Program-made: the position numbers and the translations under genes
Shown: positions 28,935 to 39,509 of the stretch, in pieces
Layout of the letters: every line of letters starts with the position of its first letter
Position numbering within the stretch: the first letter of the stretch is position 1
DNA from: Hydra vulgaris
Lineage: Eukaryota; Cnidaria; Hydrozoa; Anthoathecata; Hydridae
NCBI RefSeq assembly: GCF_038396675.1
Contig: NC_088933.1
Coordinates: 33,585,001-33,649,000, forward strand
Direction: 5' to 3'
Length of the DNA: 64,000 nt
Notes under the pieces: generated by a model
The model's input: only the letters and a program-made list of their open reading frames with translations
Database searches by the model: none
Told to the model about the DNA's origin: nothing

Positions 28935-29765
28935 AAAAAACATTATCACTATTTTAAACAAATAAACATAACATTTCAAAGGTGGTGCCTAATCCTTTTT
29001 TTTTACAATTTTTAGTAAGTTATAGGAAATAAAAATCATCTTTTATCATTTTTTTTCTTTTAGATGGATGATCACAGCTTTCAAAAAAGTTATGTGATTC
29101 TGCAAGATACAAAGAAGTTTGTGTGTCCTGCAAAGATAGTTATGAGAGAAATATTACAATTTCCTGATTTCAAGATTTGAGTAACTAAATTATAGGTAAC
29201 ATGCCTGTTATAATTTTATAATGTATTGTGTTTTGACCTAAAGAAGTCCTGAATTAAATTTAAGGGTCCCCAAAGGTTAGTGGAAAGATATATCTTTTAA
29301 AAAATGCGCCTTTATTGAATCAGAATTAAGGTTTAGGTGTTTCACCCAACTTCCTTGGCTAAAACCCTCTATAAACCCAGTTTTGTCCTTATTGTTTTTG
29401 TATCTTGTTTTATTTTTTTAATTTAGATACCTAAGCATTCAGCTTGGCACAAAAAAAAAGCATCAAATCTATTGAAAGAAAAGTTAAAAATCTCATGTTT
29501 AAATGAAGTACCTTATATTCGAACAATTGTTGTAGCTATTGATAATTTATCATGTCATGATAAACACCCTATTGGAAAGGTAAGAATAAAATTTTTTTAT
29601 ATACTTTTTACTTGCAAAAAAGTATGTGTATATCAGAAATATTGAGTGTGTGGAGGGAATGAGAGCGACCAGCACAAGCATACCAGTTAAAAAAATATAT
29701 ACAAGGTGCTTTTGTTTTCAAATTAAAACTAAACAATAAATACACAAAAATAAAAGCTTATTAAA

Positions 29766-29821
29766 ATGGCTCATTCTTATTTGTAGGCAAATGGCTCATT
29801 CTTATTTGTAGGCAAATGGCT
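29766..29821. repeat. 25 bp tandem duplication at the PHD exon acceptor
   Basis: GGCTCATTCTTATTTGTAGG plus CAAAT occurs twice and a third copy begins. It duplicates a TTTGTAG acceptor directly before the PHD exon. Confidence 0.9.
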
Positions 29822-29949
29822 CAATGTTCTACTTGTAACCATTAGTTTCATAAGGAATGCGAAAAAATTAACGATATTTCTTTTGAAAACGAAGATAAAT
29901 ATTGGAAATGTCAAGATTGCTACAACTTGGGAAGAAACTAATAATTTGT

Positions 29950-31345
29950 TATATAAATTGTTAATAGCTGCTGATTTCACATATGAAAAATGTCTCACAA
30001 CAGATCAAGCAAGAAATAGCAGAAATGACAAGTAGGCAACTACAGTCATGGTGGATAATGTAACTGAACCATTTCGAAAACAAAAATCATTCTCAAGTTA
30101 TGTTTATCTTGCTGCATTTAAAGGACTTAAAATGCCACCTGTGTTTTAAAAATAGGGGCAAATCAGTACTTGGAAAAAATCCTAAAAAAAAAAAAGTTCT
30201 TTAATTGGTCTAAACAAACTACCCAGACTTGACAAACATAGTCTATGTTCGAGATGGAACTCTGAGTCACACAGTTAATGCAATGCAGAAACGGTTGTCC
30301 AAGAACATAAATTTCTTGTCAAAAGAAATCTGCAAACCTAATGAAATGCTAAGATAATTACTACTAGGAAATCAATTTTTCACAAATATACAGTTAGTTT
30401 TTGGCACAAAAGTTGGACCAATATTTCATTTTTTCATTTGTATGATATTTAATGCACCAAGCATTATTCTGGAAATTTCCAGAAGAAAGCGGTTATGGGT
30501 GGTATTACATCCAAAATGTGCATATAATAATATAAAGATGATGGATTCATAAACAACAACGCTAAAATTTTTTTTTTTTTTGTAACCCCCAGATTTTGAC
30601 TATTGCTATGAAAACATCAAATGTTTTAAGTGACCAACATTTGTGAAGCTTCTTAGATTTAACACCACATTTATTAATAATAAAATTTTCAATTTTTATG
30701 TAACAAGTCACATGGTAATTCATTTTGTGGTTTAAGCTAAAAACAATATTATACAGAAAATTGCATGGCTTTCAACAAGATTTTGTGAGGCTGCTAAAAG
30801 GATTGTGCTTTAAGATCACTGGTTTTGCTTATTTTGCTAGTCAGGAGATTTTTGCTTGGAAGGAGACAGACATTGATTAATCTAATCTTAATCTTTCAAT
30901 GAGATTACAATAGCCATAAGGCTCCCATGAGTTTTAGACCTAATTTGTATTTTTACAAAATTTATTTAGATCTAGATTAGCCACATCTTGTCCCTGATTA
31001 TATCTGTTCTGAATTTACCTCCAGGCTAAATTCAGAGCAGATGAATTGATATAGATTTGTTGATTCTTTAAATTTGAAATGTAGTTAATAAAGCTGTCAT
31101 GATGATTCACAAGAATGGGTAAAATATCTTGTAGTACCGTAAAATACCTTTTGGTTAACTCTTTTAAAATTTATGAGCTTTGATCTATAAAATAAACAAA
31201 AATTTCTATAAAAACGTCTGTGAAATAAGCTAAAACTAATTTTTTTAAAAACTTGAGCAAATACCTTTTACCTTTGTAGATATTTGAAATGATTACTAAC
31301 TTAAAGCGAGTTATAAAGGGCATAAAAATATTAGTTCTTGTATTC
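29950..31345. other. AT-rich stretch downstream of the deleted MULE copy
   Basis: Short frames such as MVDNVTEPFRKQKSFSSYVY (about 30048) and LMHQALFWKFPEE (about 30450) suggest decayed coding sequence, but I do not recognise a family. Confidence 0.35.
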
Positions 31346-31351
31346 TTGTCT

Positions 31352-31390
31352 AGAGAGTGTTGTCTTCTTGATAAGAAGCCAACACTCTCT
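31352..31390. repeat. Palindrome, about 17 bp arms, 3 bp loop
   Basis: AGAGAGTGTTG..TTCTT / AAGAA..CAACACTCTCT, with one two-base mismatch. Confidence 0.85.
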
Positions 31391-31409
31391 GATTGCTTGA
31401 GCTTGAAAA

Positions 31410-32130
31410 GGATTTTACTTCTGCTACATCATGGGGCACTCAGTGGCTGGTGAACTTTAACTCAGATAAAACTCAAATTTTTTTCAGCTAATCATTATCG
31501 CAATCATCTAGATCTTCTTATATTTATGAACCGTAATGTACTTGATGAGTCATCTACCCTTTATCTTTTAGGAATAACTTTATTTACCCTTTTTTTTGTA
31601 GGATTAACTGTTATTTCCAATCTTTCTTGGAAACCATAAATCATATTGATTGCAAAATCTGTCCTTGTTTGGAATACTGTTGCCATATCTGGGGCAGACC
31701 TTCCAATGATGCCCTTTTTCTTTTAGACAAGGTGCCAAAACGCATTGTAAACATAGTTAGACCTGCTCTTGCAGCCAATCTTCAACCATTATCACATAGT
31801 CATAATGTTTTCTCTATCCCTTTTCTGTAAATACTATAATGGGCACTGCTCTAAAGAGCTAGCGTCTCTTTTGCCATCTACTAAAATTCATTCTCGTGTT
31901 ACTCGTAATTTAATTAAGTCTCATCCTTTAACTGTGACTTCATCAAATCATCATTCAATTTGCTCTTCATCTTGTTTTGCTGATTCAAATAATTTGCAAT
32001 CCTTTACGTCATCTGTTAATTATTATCTTGCTCTATAAACTTCATCTTTTCCATAACTTCCAACTCTAATAGTGGTTGCTTGCAGCCTTGTTAGAAGTGA
32101 TGATGTTAAAAAATTTTTTGTAGAGATTTA
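31410..32130 (+). pseudogene. LINE ORF2 C-terminal fragment
   Basis: Seen: QWLVNFNSDKTQIFF (after the reverse transcriptase fingers), a decayed LDESSTLYLLGITLF, then PCLEYCCHIWGRPSNDALFL, LDKVPKRIVNIVRPALAANL, KYYNGHCSKELASLLP, RVTRNLIKSHPLTVTSS and NNLQSFTSSVNYYLAL (31640-32036). Known: this is the thumb-to-C-terminus region of a CR1/L2-like LINE reverse transcriptase. Frameshifts occur near 31490, 31600 and 31800. The 3' UTR ends in 'ccaactctaatagtggttgc', a phrase seen again near 63750, and in inverted form at 32241-32275. Confidence 0.85.
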
Positions 32131-32229
32131 AAAAATTATATTATTTTTAATTGAATATTTAGAGATGCTTAAGGTGAACATTCTTTAACAAAGCAATTTC
32201 CCTGTTTGTTTGTTTTTTAATTTTTTTCT

Positions 32230-32540
32230 GATTCACTCCTAACAAGGCTGCAAGCAAATACTATTAAGTTGGGAGTTACTAGAGAAAAAAAGAATACAGT
32301 TATAGAACATGAAAATGGTTGACAGAAGACTTGAAAAGTTGTAGGTTGTATAAGACAGGAAAACATGAAGATGGGAGAGAGTTTCAAATAATTAAAGTGC
32401 GGGGAAAAAAACTAGACAAGTAAAAGTTTTTAGAGAATGAAGGGAAGATATAGTAAACGAATAAGACTTCACTGAATGATGAGTCAAACGATAAACAAGA
32501 TCTAAATATGAATAGGCCCCTAGATTATTTGAAAAATAAT
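32230..32540 (-). pseudogene. LINE C-terminal fragment, tail to tail with the previous one
   Basis: Seen on the minus strand: FFPRTLIIWNSLPSSCFPVL then YNLQLFKSSVNHFHVL, the same family as 31410-32130 but with a more complete 'FFPRT...WNSLPSSCFP' block, followed by the same 3' UTR phrase (rc 32241-32275 against 32062-32095). Broken upstream. Inferred: two 5'-truncated insertions of one LINE family meeting at their 3' ends. Confidence 0.75.
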
Positions 32541-32544
32541 AATT

Positions 32545-33780
32545 TCTTTAAAAAATGCACATTTTTAATATATCATGTTTAAATATTTTATGCCTAATGT
32601 TCAAATGTAAAGAAAATATTTTTCACCTTGTTTGTTTAAATCTTTAAAGTTTCAAACCTAAAAATATATTTTTTTGCATCAAATACAACCTTTATGCCTT
32701 TTTTTCTGTAAAATGACAAACTAGTTACTTATCAATTAACGAGGTTCTTATCTCGCAAACAAAATAGTATTATTAAACTTTGATTTTCTAATTAACCTGA
32801 ATTGCTTTATTTAAACAGAAGCTTTAAAAAGCTGTCAAAACCATATAAAATGGCTTATATTTTATGTTAATGCTCTACATCTGATACATTATTATTTCCA
32901 ACTATAATGATTATCACAGCGCAGTATTACAATACTATTCTAACAATAACTAAATTTAATAGTACTATCTAACGGTTTGGTTATAAAAAATAAATTAAAA
33001 GTAAATATCTTTTTTTTTCTCGAAATATGACTCAACATAAAAATCTAGTAATGTTTCAATAACTTTTAGTAACAGTAGAGAAAATTGCATGCATTTTTTT
33101 AAGATTTCAATAACTTTTTAATGATGAAGACTTTATAAGATTCAGAAACATTTTTAAATAAAAATAAGTGTTACCTTAAAATGTTATTGATTTCGTAAAT
33201 CTGTCTCTTTTAATTTGTAGGTTTTTATAAATGACCAGTTAGTTTATGATTTAAAAGATAAACATCTTACAGAGGTTTAACTATTAAAATCATATCTAAA
33301 AGTACAATGTAAAACTAAATGTAAGGTTGCTTAGCTCCAAATCACTAAAAAAAAAAAAGGATTTTAACATATTAGTTTTCAATTTTCAAAACATAACAAC
33401 TTTACAATAGTTATAAAATAACATGCTTAATATTTACAATAGTACAATAATAATTACAATAGTTATAAAATAACATGCTTAATATTTATAAGCATTATTT
33501 TGCATTAAAAATAACATTTGTTACCTCTGTTAAAATGTATTAGCCTCATTAAATTAAACTAAATGTTATTTCCAAGGAAACTTGAGCAAATACCTATTAA
33601 TTTGGTATCTAAATATTTGGACTAATTACTCACATTAAGTAAGTTGCAGATCTCATCTGAAAAATCGAAAAACTGTATTATTCTTGAATACAATTTTTTG
33701 ATATTTAGTGATGCTAAAGGTAGATCTCCTAATAAAGCAATTTTTTATATATCTTGCTAATTGAGATATAACTATTATTG
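32545..33780. other. AT-rich non-coding stretch
   Basis: No gene seen. Contains the duplication at 33403-33488. Confidence 0.5.
33403..33488. repeat. 34 bp direct repeat, 52 bp period
   Basis: ACAATAGTTATAAAATAACA and on to TGCTTAATATTTA at 33403-33436 and again at 33455-33488. Confidence 0.85.
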
Positions 33781-33781
33781 A

Positions 33782-33873
33782 ATAGCTATGCACAAATTGT
33801 TAAATAAGATACCAAGTCTTTTATTTTAATTATCTAGACTTAGTATCTTATTTAGCAATTTGTACATAGCTAT
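33782..33873. repeat. Near-perfect 37 bp inverted repeat, 18 bp spacer
   Basis: The left arm 33782-33818 (ATAGCTATGCACAAATTG onward to CCAAGTC) is mirrored at 33837-33873 with three differences. It abuts the start of the LINE fragment that follows. Confidence 0.85.
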
Positions 33874-33884
33874 AATTTATGTAG

Positions 33885-34490
33885 TCATTGAGTTTGGTGA
33901 TTGCAAGAAATATTTAGGGATTATTATTGATTACCGATCTAACTTTACTGAACATATAAAACATATCTCCAATAAAATTGCAAGCAAAACTGGATATCTT
34001 GGTAGAATAAGCAAATTTTTAACTCAATAGACTAAAAAGTTAATCTTTCTAACTATAATTACTCCCCACTATGAATATTGTGCTTCTATTTTTCTTGATA
34101 TAAACAATAATAACTAAAACATCTTAAAAAAACTACAAAACTAAGCAATGAGAATCATATTAAAATATGACAGGTCAACTCACAAAACAGAAACGTTAAA
34201 ATTGCTTGGTTGAATCAGTGAAAAAAAATAAATAATTTTTAAATCACTATTTAATTCACAATGTTACATCAACTTAAAATGATATTTTTAAACAGTTCTA
34301 TTTAAAAGATTGTGCGTTACATCAACATAACACTAGACAAGCTAGTTATTTTCATAGTAGTAGCCAAAGTAATAGAGCAGGACAGAAGTTATCGTTTGTG
34401 TGTGGTTTGAAACTACACCATGAAGTGGATTTTTTGTTTGTGTGTGGTTTGAAACTACACCAGCTAGTGGATTTGTTCAACTGGACTTTT
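33885..34490 (+). pseudogene. CR1-like LINE ORF2 C-terminal fragment
   Basis: Seen: KYLGIIIDYRSNFTEHIKHI, SNKIASKTGYLGRISKFL, LIFLTIITPHYEYCASIF, LKKLQN*AMRIILKYDRSTH and TETLKLLG*IS, then in other frames GQKLSFVCGLKLHHEVDF. Known: 'KYLGV.ID..L.W..HI' and 'I...L.Y....W' are the post-palm region of CR1/Jockey LINE reverse transcriptases. Several stops and frameshifts. GTTTGTGTGTGGTTTGAAAC is duplicated at 34393 and 34437. Confidence 0.8.
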
Positions 34491-34549
34491 TTAAAGAATT
34501 CAAAAAACTATTCCAAACTTTAAACATTATTCCAAAGAAAATAAATTAT

Positions 34550-34860
<311 letters not shown>

Positions 34861-34864
34861 ATTA

Positions 34865-35995
34865 TCATCGTATCATAAATTATATGTATATATATAATTT
34901 GTAATAGACGCGAAAAGTACGAGTCAAGCCACCTTCGTTTAACTTAATAACGAGTCAAACTGTAATTAAAAACTTGTTAATACGGCAAAATAAAAAAATA
35001 AAAAATATACGGTAAGCGAAAACATCGACCTACTTTGGAGTTATGTTAACGTCTGCTAACCGTTTAAGGTTTCAAAAAATGCAGCCCGCTTCATATAAAC
35101 AGCCTCTTAGTTGCGATTCTGTAAAATACACTTTTTATTTTTAACTAACGCGTTCGTTAGATTAAAAGTCTTTTACATCAATAACAACAAACTAATAAGT
35201 ATCATACGCTATATACAAGTTAGTATCGTTTAATCTTAAATTGTCATTTGAATCGTTAAAGTTTTATGTAAAAATGTTTAATAATTTAAAAATCTATGTT
35301 AATTTTATGTAGAAATGTTAAGATTTATGTAGAAATGCTAATAGAAATGTTTAATAATTTAAAAATCTATGTTGAAGATTTTTCGGTTTCGGCTTTGTTT
35401 TTTAGAATTAATATTTTTTTTATTATTAGTTTAAAAGATTGGAGCATCAATAAAGCTTAAGGTTCAAATCTATTTTTTAAATTGCAATTTATATTGCATC
35501 TTCGCAGTTAACGAAAATAATGATTTTTATGTTTTATGCTAAAAACATAATGCTTTGTTTGTGTTTTTCGTTGTTTATTTATTTAATAAAATGTTGTTTT
35601 TTTAAAAAAAAAAACTATTTTCTCTTTTAAAAAGTGAATTAATTTTATTATTTGCTTTCAAATAATATTTGTTAAAAGACTTGCTTCAGTTTTCTAACGA
35701 GCTTACCAATATTTCAGTATTGCTTTTGAAGTTATTTAATCCTTCATAAATTACTTGTGATATCGGTCAGTGACAGTTCTTCGGTTATTTATATTAGATT
35801 AAGTTATTTACATTATATTAAGCTTATATAAAAAATTATATAAAGAAATATTTTTCTTATAAAATACAGTAACAGCAAAGTAAATTATTTTTTCATGAAG
35901 AAATAAAAACTTATTTCTTAAAATTCGTATATTTTCTAAATTAAGAACAATTGTATATTTTTAATGGAATGAATGAGTTGTTTAATTTAAAATTT
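34865..35995. other. AT-rich non-coding stretch with a repeat fragment
   Basis: 35018-35058 (TCGACCTACTTTGGAGTTAT then GTTAACGTCTGCTAACC) is the reverse complement of 9652-9690. The rest shows no gene. 'aaaaatctatgtt' and 'gtagaaatg' phrases repeat at 35287-35370. Confidence 0.55.
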
Positions 35996-35999
35996 TTAT

Positions 36000-36160
36000 T
36001 TTATAAATAAAACACTGCATTGCTATATTTAATAGTGTTAAATATAGCAATTTAATAGTGCATAAATAAAGCATTTCTATATTTTAAACACTTCATTTCT
36101 ATATTTTTAGTGCATAAATACAACACTGCATTTCTATATTTAATAGTGTTAAATATGCCT
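36000..36160. repeat. Imperfect tandem repeat, about 35-60 bp units
   Basis: Units built from AACACTGCATT, CTATATTTAATAGTGTTAAA and AGTGCATAAATA recur three to four times. Confidence 0.8.
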
Positions 36161-36164
36161 CGTT

Positions 36165-36760
36165 TTTCCACGAAGTCTTTGCGCATTATATGTTTAAATA
36201 TGTTACTGTGTTCACATCAAATGTGTTTCATGTATTCATGAAGTTTTTACGTGTGGAATGTTTTAATTTAGTTAATTTATTTCCTAAGTACCGTAAGTTT
36301 TATTAGGTTATATAAAGATTTGTGTTATGCGGCTGTACGAAGAATACGTGATGTATACCAAATTGCCGATGCCCCTTAGTATGTCACGTATTGTATCAAC
36401 AGCCAACATGATGACATTTAATTTTAACTTAAGAGAAACAAGTGTAATGTTTTAAGTTGTTTAAGGGAGACCCGGTGTCAACATTTGCTAACATTGGTCA
36501 TCAAAACGGAAAAAGTTATCTTAAGTAATTGATTTTTCCATTTTAGCAGTATGGAGTTATACCACTATTTAGTATTTTAAATTCTCTATCGTTTTATATA
36601 CCACGCAAATTTAATAAATCAGTGATTAATAAGTTTTTTTAAGAATTATTTACTTCAACGGTAAGTCGATAACTTATTCAATATCTCAAAATGATGTTTT
36701 TGGACATTTTCCTTGTATACAGACGATATTGAACTCTTCATTATTTTATTAAGTTGTTTT
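36165..36760. other. AT-rich non-coding stretch
   Basis: No gene or defined repeat seen. Confidence 0.5.
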
Positions 36761-36762
36761 TA

Positions 36763-36858
36763 TAATCTAATCAAAACCAATAGCAAGAGTAAAATGATTT
36801 AAAATAATATAGATCATTTTAAATGTTTTTACTTTTGCTATTAGTTTTGATTAGATTA
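36763..36858. repeat. Inverted repeat, about 32 bp arms
   Basis: TAATCTAATCAAAACCAATA, GCAAGAGTAAAA is mirrored by the arm ending at 36858 with two or three differences. It lies directly left of the TTAA-flanked element at 36871. Confidence 0.8.
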
Positions 36859-36870
36859 GTTAAATGTTAA

Positions 36871-37633
36871 GGTGGTAAAGCAACTTTTTTTAACAAAAAA
36901 TTGAGAAGTATTAGTATCAATAGACTTTAAATTTTTTTTTTAGTGATGACGTCATTGTTTATGCGCATAATTAGTGTCATTTTACCCCCAAAACTGCCTA
37001 TTCTCTTATCTAATATAACTCAAAAAAGTTTAAAAATTTGAACATGAATTCTTTAATGTATTTAAAATGTTGCCTGTAAAATAGAATTTTTTTTTTAAAC
37101 ATATTTAATTATACCAGGTTGACATTCAAACTTTAAGATATAAAAAATAAGGGAAGTTTGGCACCAAAACATGATAAAAATGAGTTTTAAAAGAATTAAA
37201 AAATTTTGCTTTATAGACAACATTCCTAATATGTTCATCTTTAAATCTGCAAAATTCCAGCCCATTTTCTATTTTCGAGGAAAGGTTATTTCTGAAAAAT
37301 TAAGATTTAGCGAGAAAAAAAGTTGCGAAAAAGCTAAAACAAGTTTTAAAAAGTAATATATTGTAATTATATAGCAACAAACGTAAACTTACAGCTTATA
37401 GCCTAATATAATATTAAAGTGAAGTCAAACGTCTTGAGCTTTTTGGTTTTAAAGATTTCGGAGAAAAAGCGTTGCTAAGGCCATTTAAAAAAATGCTAAT
37501 TTGATTTTAATTAAGATTTTTGGCTTTTTGGAAAAGGCATCTTAAAATAGGTAGATAAAAGAATTTAAAACATTCATTTTAGTATTTTTCAAAATTTTAC
37601 CAAAAATAACCATTTTTTACCCTGGTTACCACC
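36871..37633. mobile_element. TTAA-flanked non-autonomous element, 763 bp
   Basis: Seen: TTAA at 36867-36870 and 37634-37637. The ends read inward are GGTGGTAAAGCAAC and GGTGGTAACCAGGG. The right part contains GCGTTGCTAAGG, a word also found near the right end of the 59301-62722 element (CCGTTGCTAAGG) and at 39453. The 61-codon frame at 37171-37356 has no recognised domain. Inferred: a MITE related to the TTAA element at 59.3-62.7 kb. Confidence 0.75.
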
Positions 37634-38009
37634 TTAATATATAAGACTATTGATTAATTGCATTGAGACTTTCTTGCTTCTCCATTACTTATTGTATTAT
37701 ATAATGCGCAATATGTTATGAATAATTTTCTTTTTTTTAGGACATTGGAAATATATAAAGATAACTTTGGAAATACATAGAGACAAACTTTGAGAAAATC
37801 TACAACTTAAATATATTAAATTATCTGGCTTTGTCTTTTTTTTGATATTTTGAAAGCGTAATGAATTAGTATTATATATTTTGCAAATTTTTATTTTAAA
37901 TTAATCCTTGTCATTTTTTTTGATGGGGTTATCCCGTCAATTTAAAAGAGAACTTTTAGCACCACCCTATTGTATATTTTGACCCTTAATTTAAGCGTTA
38001 AAAAGAGGA

Positions 38010-38036
38010 TTTTATAGATATATATATATATATAAA

Positions 38037-38110
<74 letters not shown>
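38010..38110. repeat. (TA)n microsatellite
   Basis: AT tract with one 'aacttt' interruption. Confidence 0.95.
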
Positions 38111-38115
<5 letters not shown>

Positions 38116-38137
38116 AGTATTATCTAAAATATGAAAA

Positions 38138-38351
38138 AGGGATCGTCTATAAAGTACGTAAGCTCTGAGTGGAAATAGGGTTTGCAAATGGCGTATATGA
38201 AATGGAGGGGGAGTGGGTCAATTATAAAAGAAAGACACCTAATTAAAAAAGATATATAATTGTTGGGTGGGTGGTTAAAAGGCGAATGTACTCAAAATAC
38301 GGGGAGGGTGAGGTCGAAAACAAAGCGTTCGCGCTTTATTAATAACCCCCT
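38138..38351. mobile_element. MITE, about 214 bp
   Basis: Seen: the left end reads AGGGATCGTCTATAAAGTAC and the right end read inward AGGGGGTTATTAATAAAGCG, imperfect inverted repeats. The interior is unusually G-rich for this window. Known: 'AGGG.TC.TC.ATAAA.TACGT' ends occur in a MITE type widespread in animals. Confidence 0.55.
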
Positions 38352-38354
38352 AAG

Positions 38355-39280
38355 TATAAGTGTTTAAGTTATACAAAAAATATAATGTTTTATTAATTTA
38401 AAAATTATCAAAGCAGAAATATGTGAAGGTTTTAACTCTAGGCACGTCCATTAATATACCATATAGATAAATTTCAAAATGATTAAATAAAAAAATTAAG
38501 AAAAAAGATTTCAAACGTATAATTTATAAGCTAAAATGTTCTTTAAATCGTAATTTATGTTAATTTTTGTAATGTAAGTTAGTTTTTTTTATTGTCAAAT
38601 AAATGAAATTTAAATGAATGCAAATTTACTTTTTTTCTTCCTCTTTTTTTTTCAAAAATTGTTTTGAGCGAAAAAATTTTTACTTTCAGAAGTATTGGAA
38701 ATTCGATTTAAAATTCGAATTTTTTTGAGTGCTTAAAATATTCTTAAAACGCGGGAATTTTTAGACATTACTAAAAGAACCTATACATAACCCATTCAAA
38801 AAATTTTATTACCTTGATATGTAAAGGCATTGAGTATTCGCTCTGATTTTTTTAATTGATTATCATTGAGGTTTCTACGAAACCTCAATGATATTCTACA
38901 ATAATCAATGATATTAATGAAAATCTACGAAAGAAAAAAATTATGATCATTAGATCGCAATTTTAACTATAATGAGAATTCAGTATAATATAGTGAAAAC
39001 TTTCTAAAGTACTCAATTTTACATTAAAATAGTCTTAAAAAATTTATATTCGCTGGAAATTTTTCAAGTTATGACAAGTAACAATTATTTCAAAAAAAGT
39101 CTAAATCATGATGTAATTCACTCAAATTATTTATAACACTTTCAAGGCATTTTGGTACAAAATTTTTTCATAAAACTTACAAGGCATTTTTGTAAACTAA
39201 GTGGTTTATTTTATGATATATAGCATCTGGTATTTTTAAATCTTTATTTAAAAAATTGAAGTTCTTTTTTTATAATGATT
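38355..39280. other. AT-rich non-coding stretch
   Basis: No gene seen. Holds the palindrome at 38862-38892. Confidence 0.5.
38862..38892. repeat. Perfect 14 bp palindrome, 3 bp loop
   Basis: ATCATTGAGGTTTC / GAAACCTCAATGAT with TAC between. 'aatgat' and 'ctacga' phrases recur downstream to 38932. Confidence 0.9.
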
Positions 39281-39285
39281 TTTAA

Positions 39286-39500
39286 GGTGCTTCACCATTA
39301 AATAAAAAAGTTGGGTTTTTTGGATTTTTTAAATTAAGTGAAAAATTGACAGAAGTTTCACTAGAAAAAAAATGCATCTAAACTCAAACGCGTGAACTTT
39401 CATAATTATTTTGGGTCACTGGTTGTTTATTTAAAAAAATAAATGCTATAGTTGCTAAGGGGCAATTTTCTAGAAGTAGTTTTTGAAATTTGTTGTGGAA
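39286..39500. mobile_element. Partial copy of the TTAA-element family
   Basis: TTAA (39282-39285) followed by GGTGCTTCACCATTAAATAA, with ATAGTTGCTAAGG at about 39449. No right end was found, so it is truncated or decayed. Confidence 0.4.
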
Positions 39501-39509
39501 CTAATATTT

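Larger units (their letters stand above)
27487..29945 (+). pseudogene. Internally deleted copy of the MULE-SWIM-Ulp1-PHD gene
   Basis: Visible exons: MDLSIYGENLNLSSSNEISS from ATG 27487; EVCEQNLSIIENDCLP (27622-27688, acceptor TTTAATTTAG, donor GTATGT); NVLWEDAIQYSGIPHMVV ... KILDCYHGFDRN (about 28660-28830), homologous to the YEDKDFAYTGVPF ... KLDCQHGKDQN exon of the minus copy; LQDTKKFVCPAKIVMREILQ then FPDFK (29064-29172), homologous to its KKFNCFAKVYIKEIVDFPEF exon; IPKHSAWHKKKASNLLKEKL ... (29427-29579, donor GTAAGA); and the PHD half AQCSTCNH*FHKECEKI ... WKCQDC (about 29815-29930). The DDE, SWIM and Ulp1 parts are absent between the last two exons. One stop replaces the usual Trp in the PHD, and the donor after FPDFK is damaged. 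A LINE tail is inserted between exons 2 and 3. Inferred: a non-autonomous derivative, now dead. Confidence 0.7.

Noticed and set aside
37171-37356. 61-codon basic frame inside the TTAA MITE
   Set aside because: No recognised domain and the element looks non-coding; kept only as a note.
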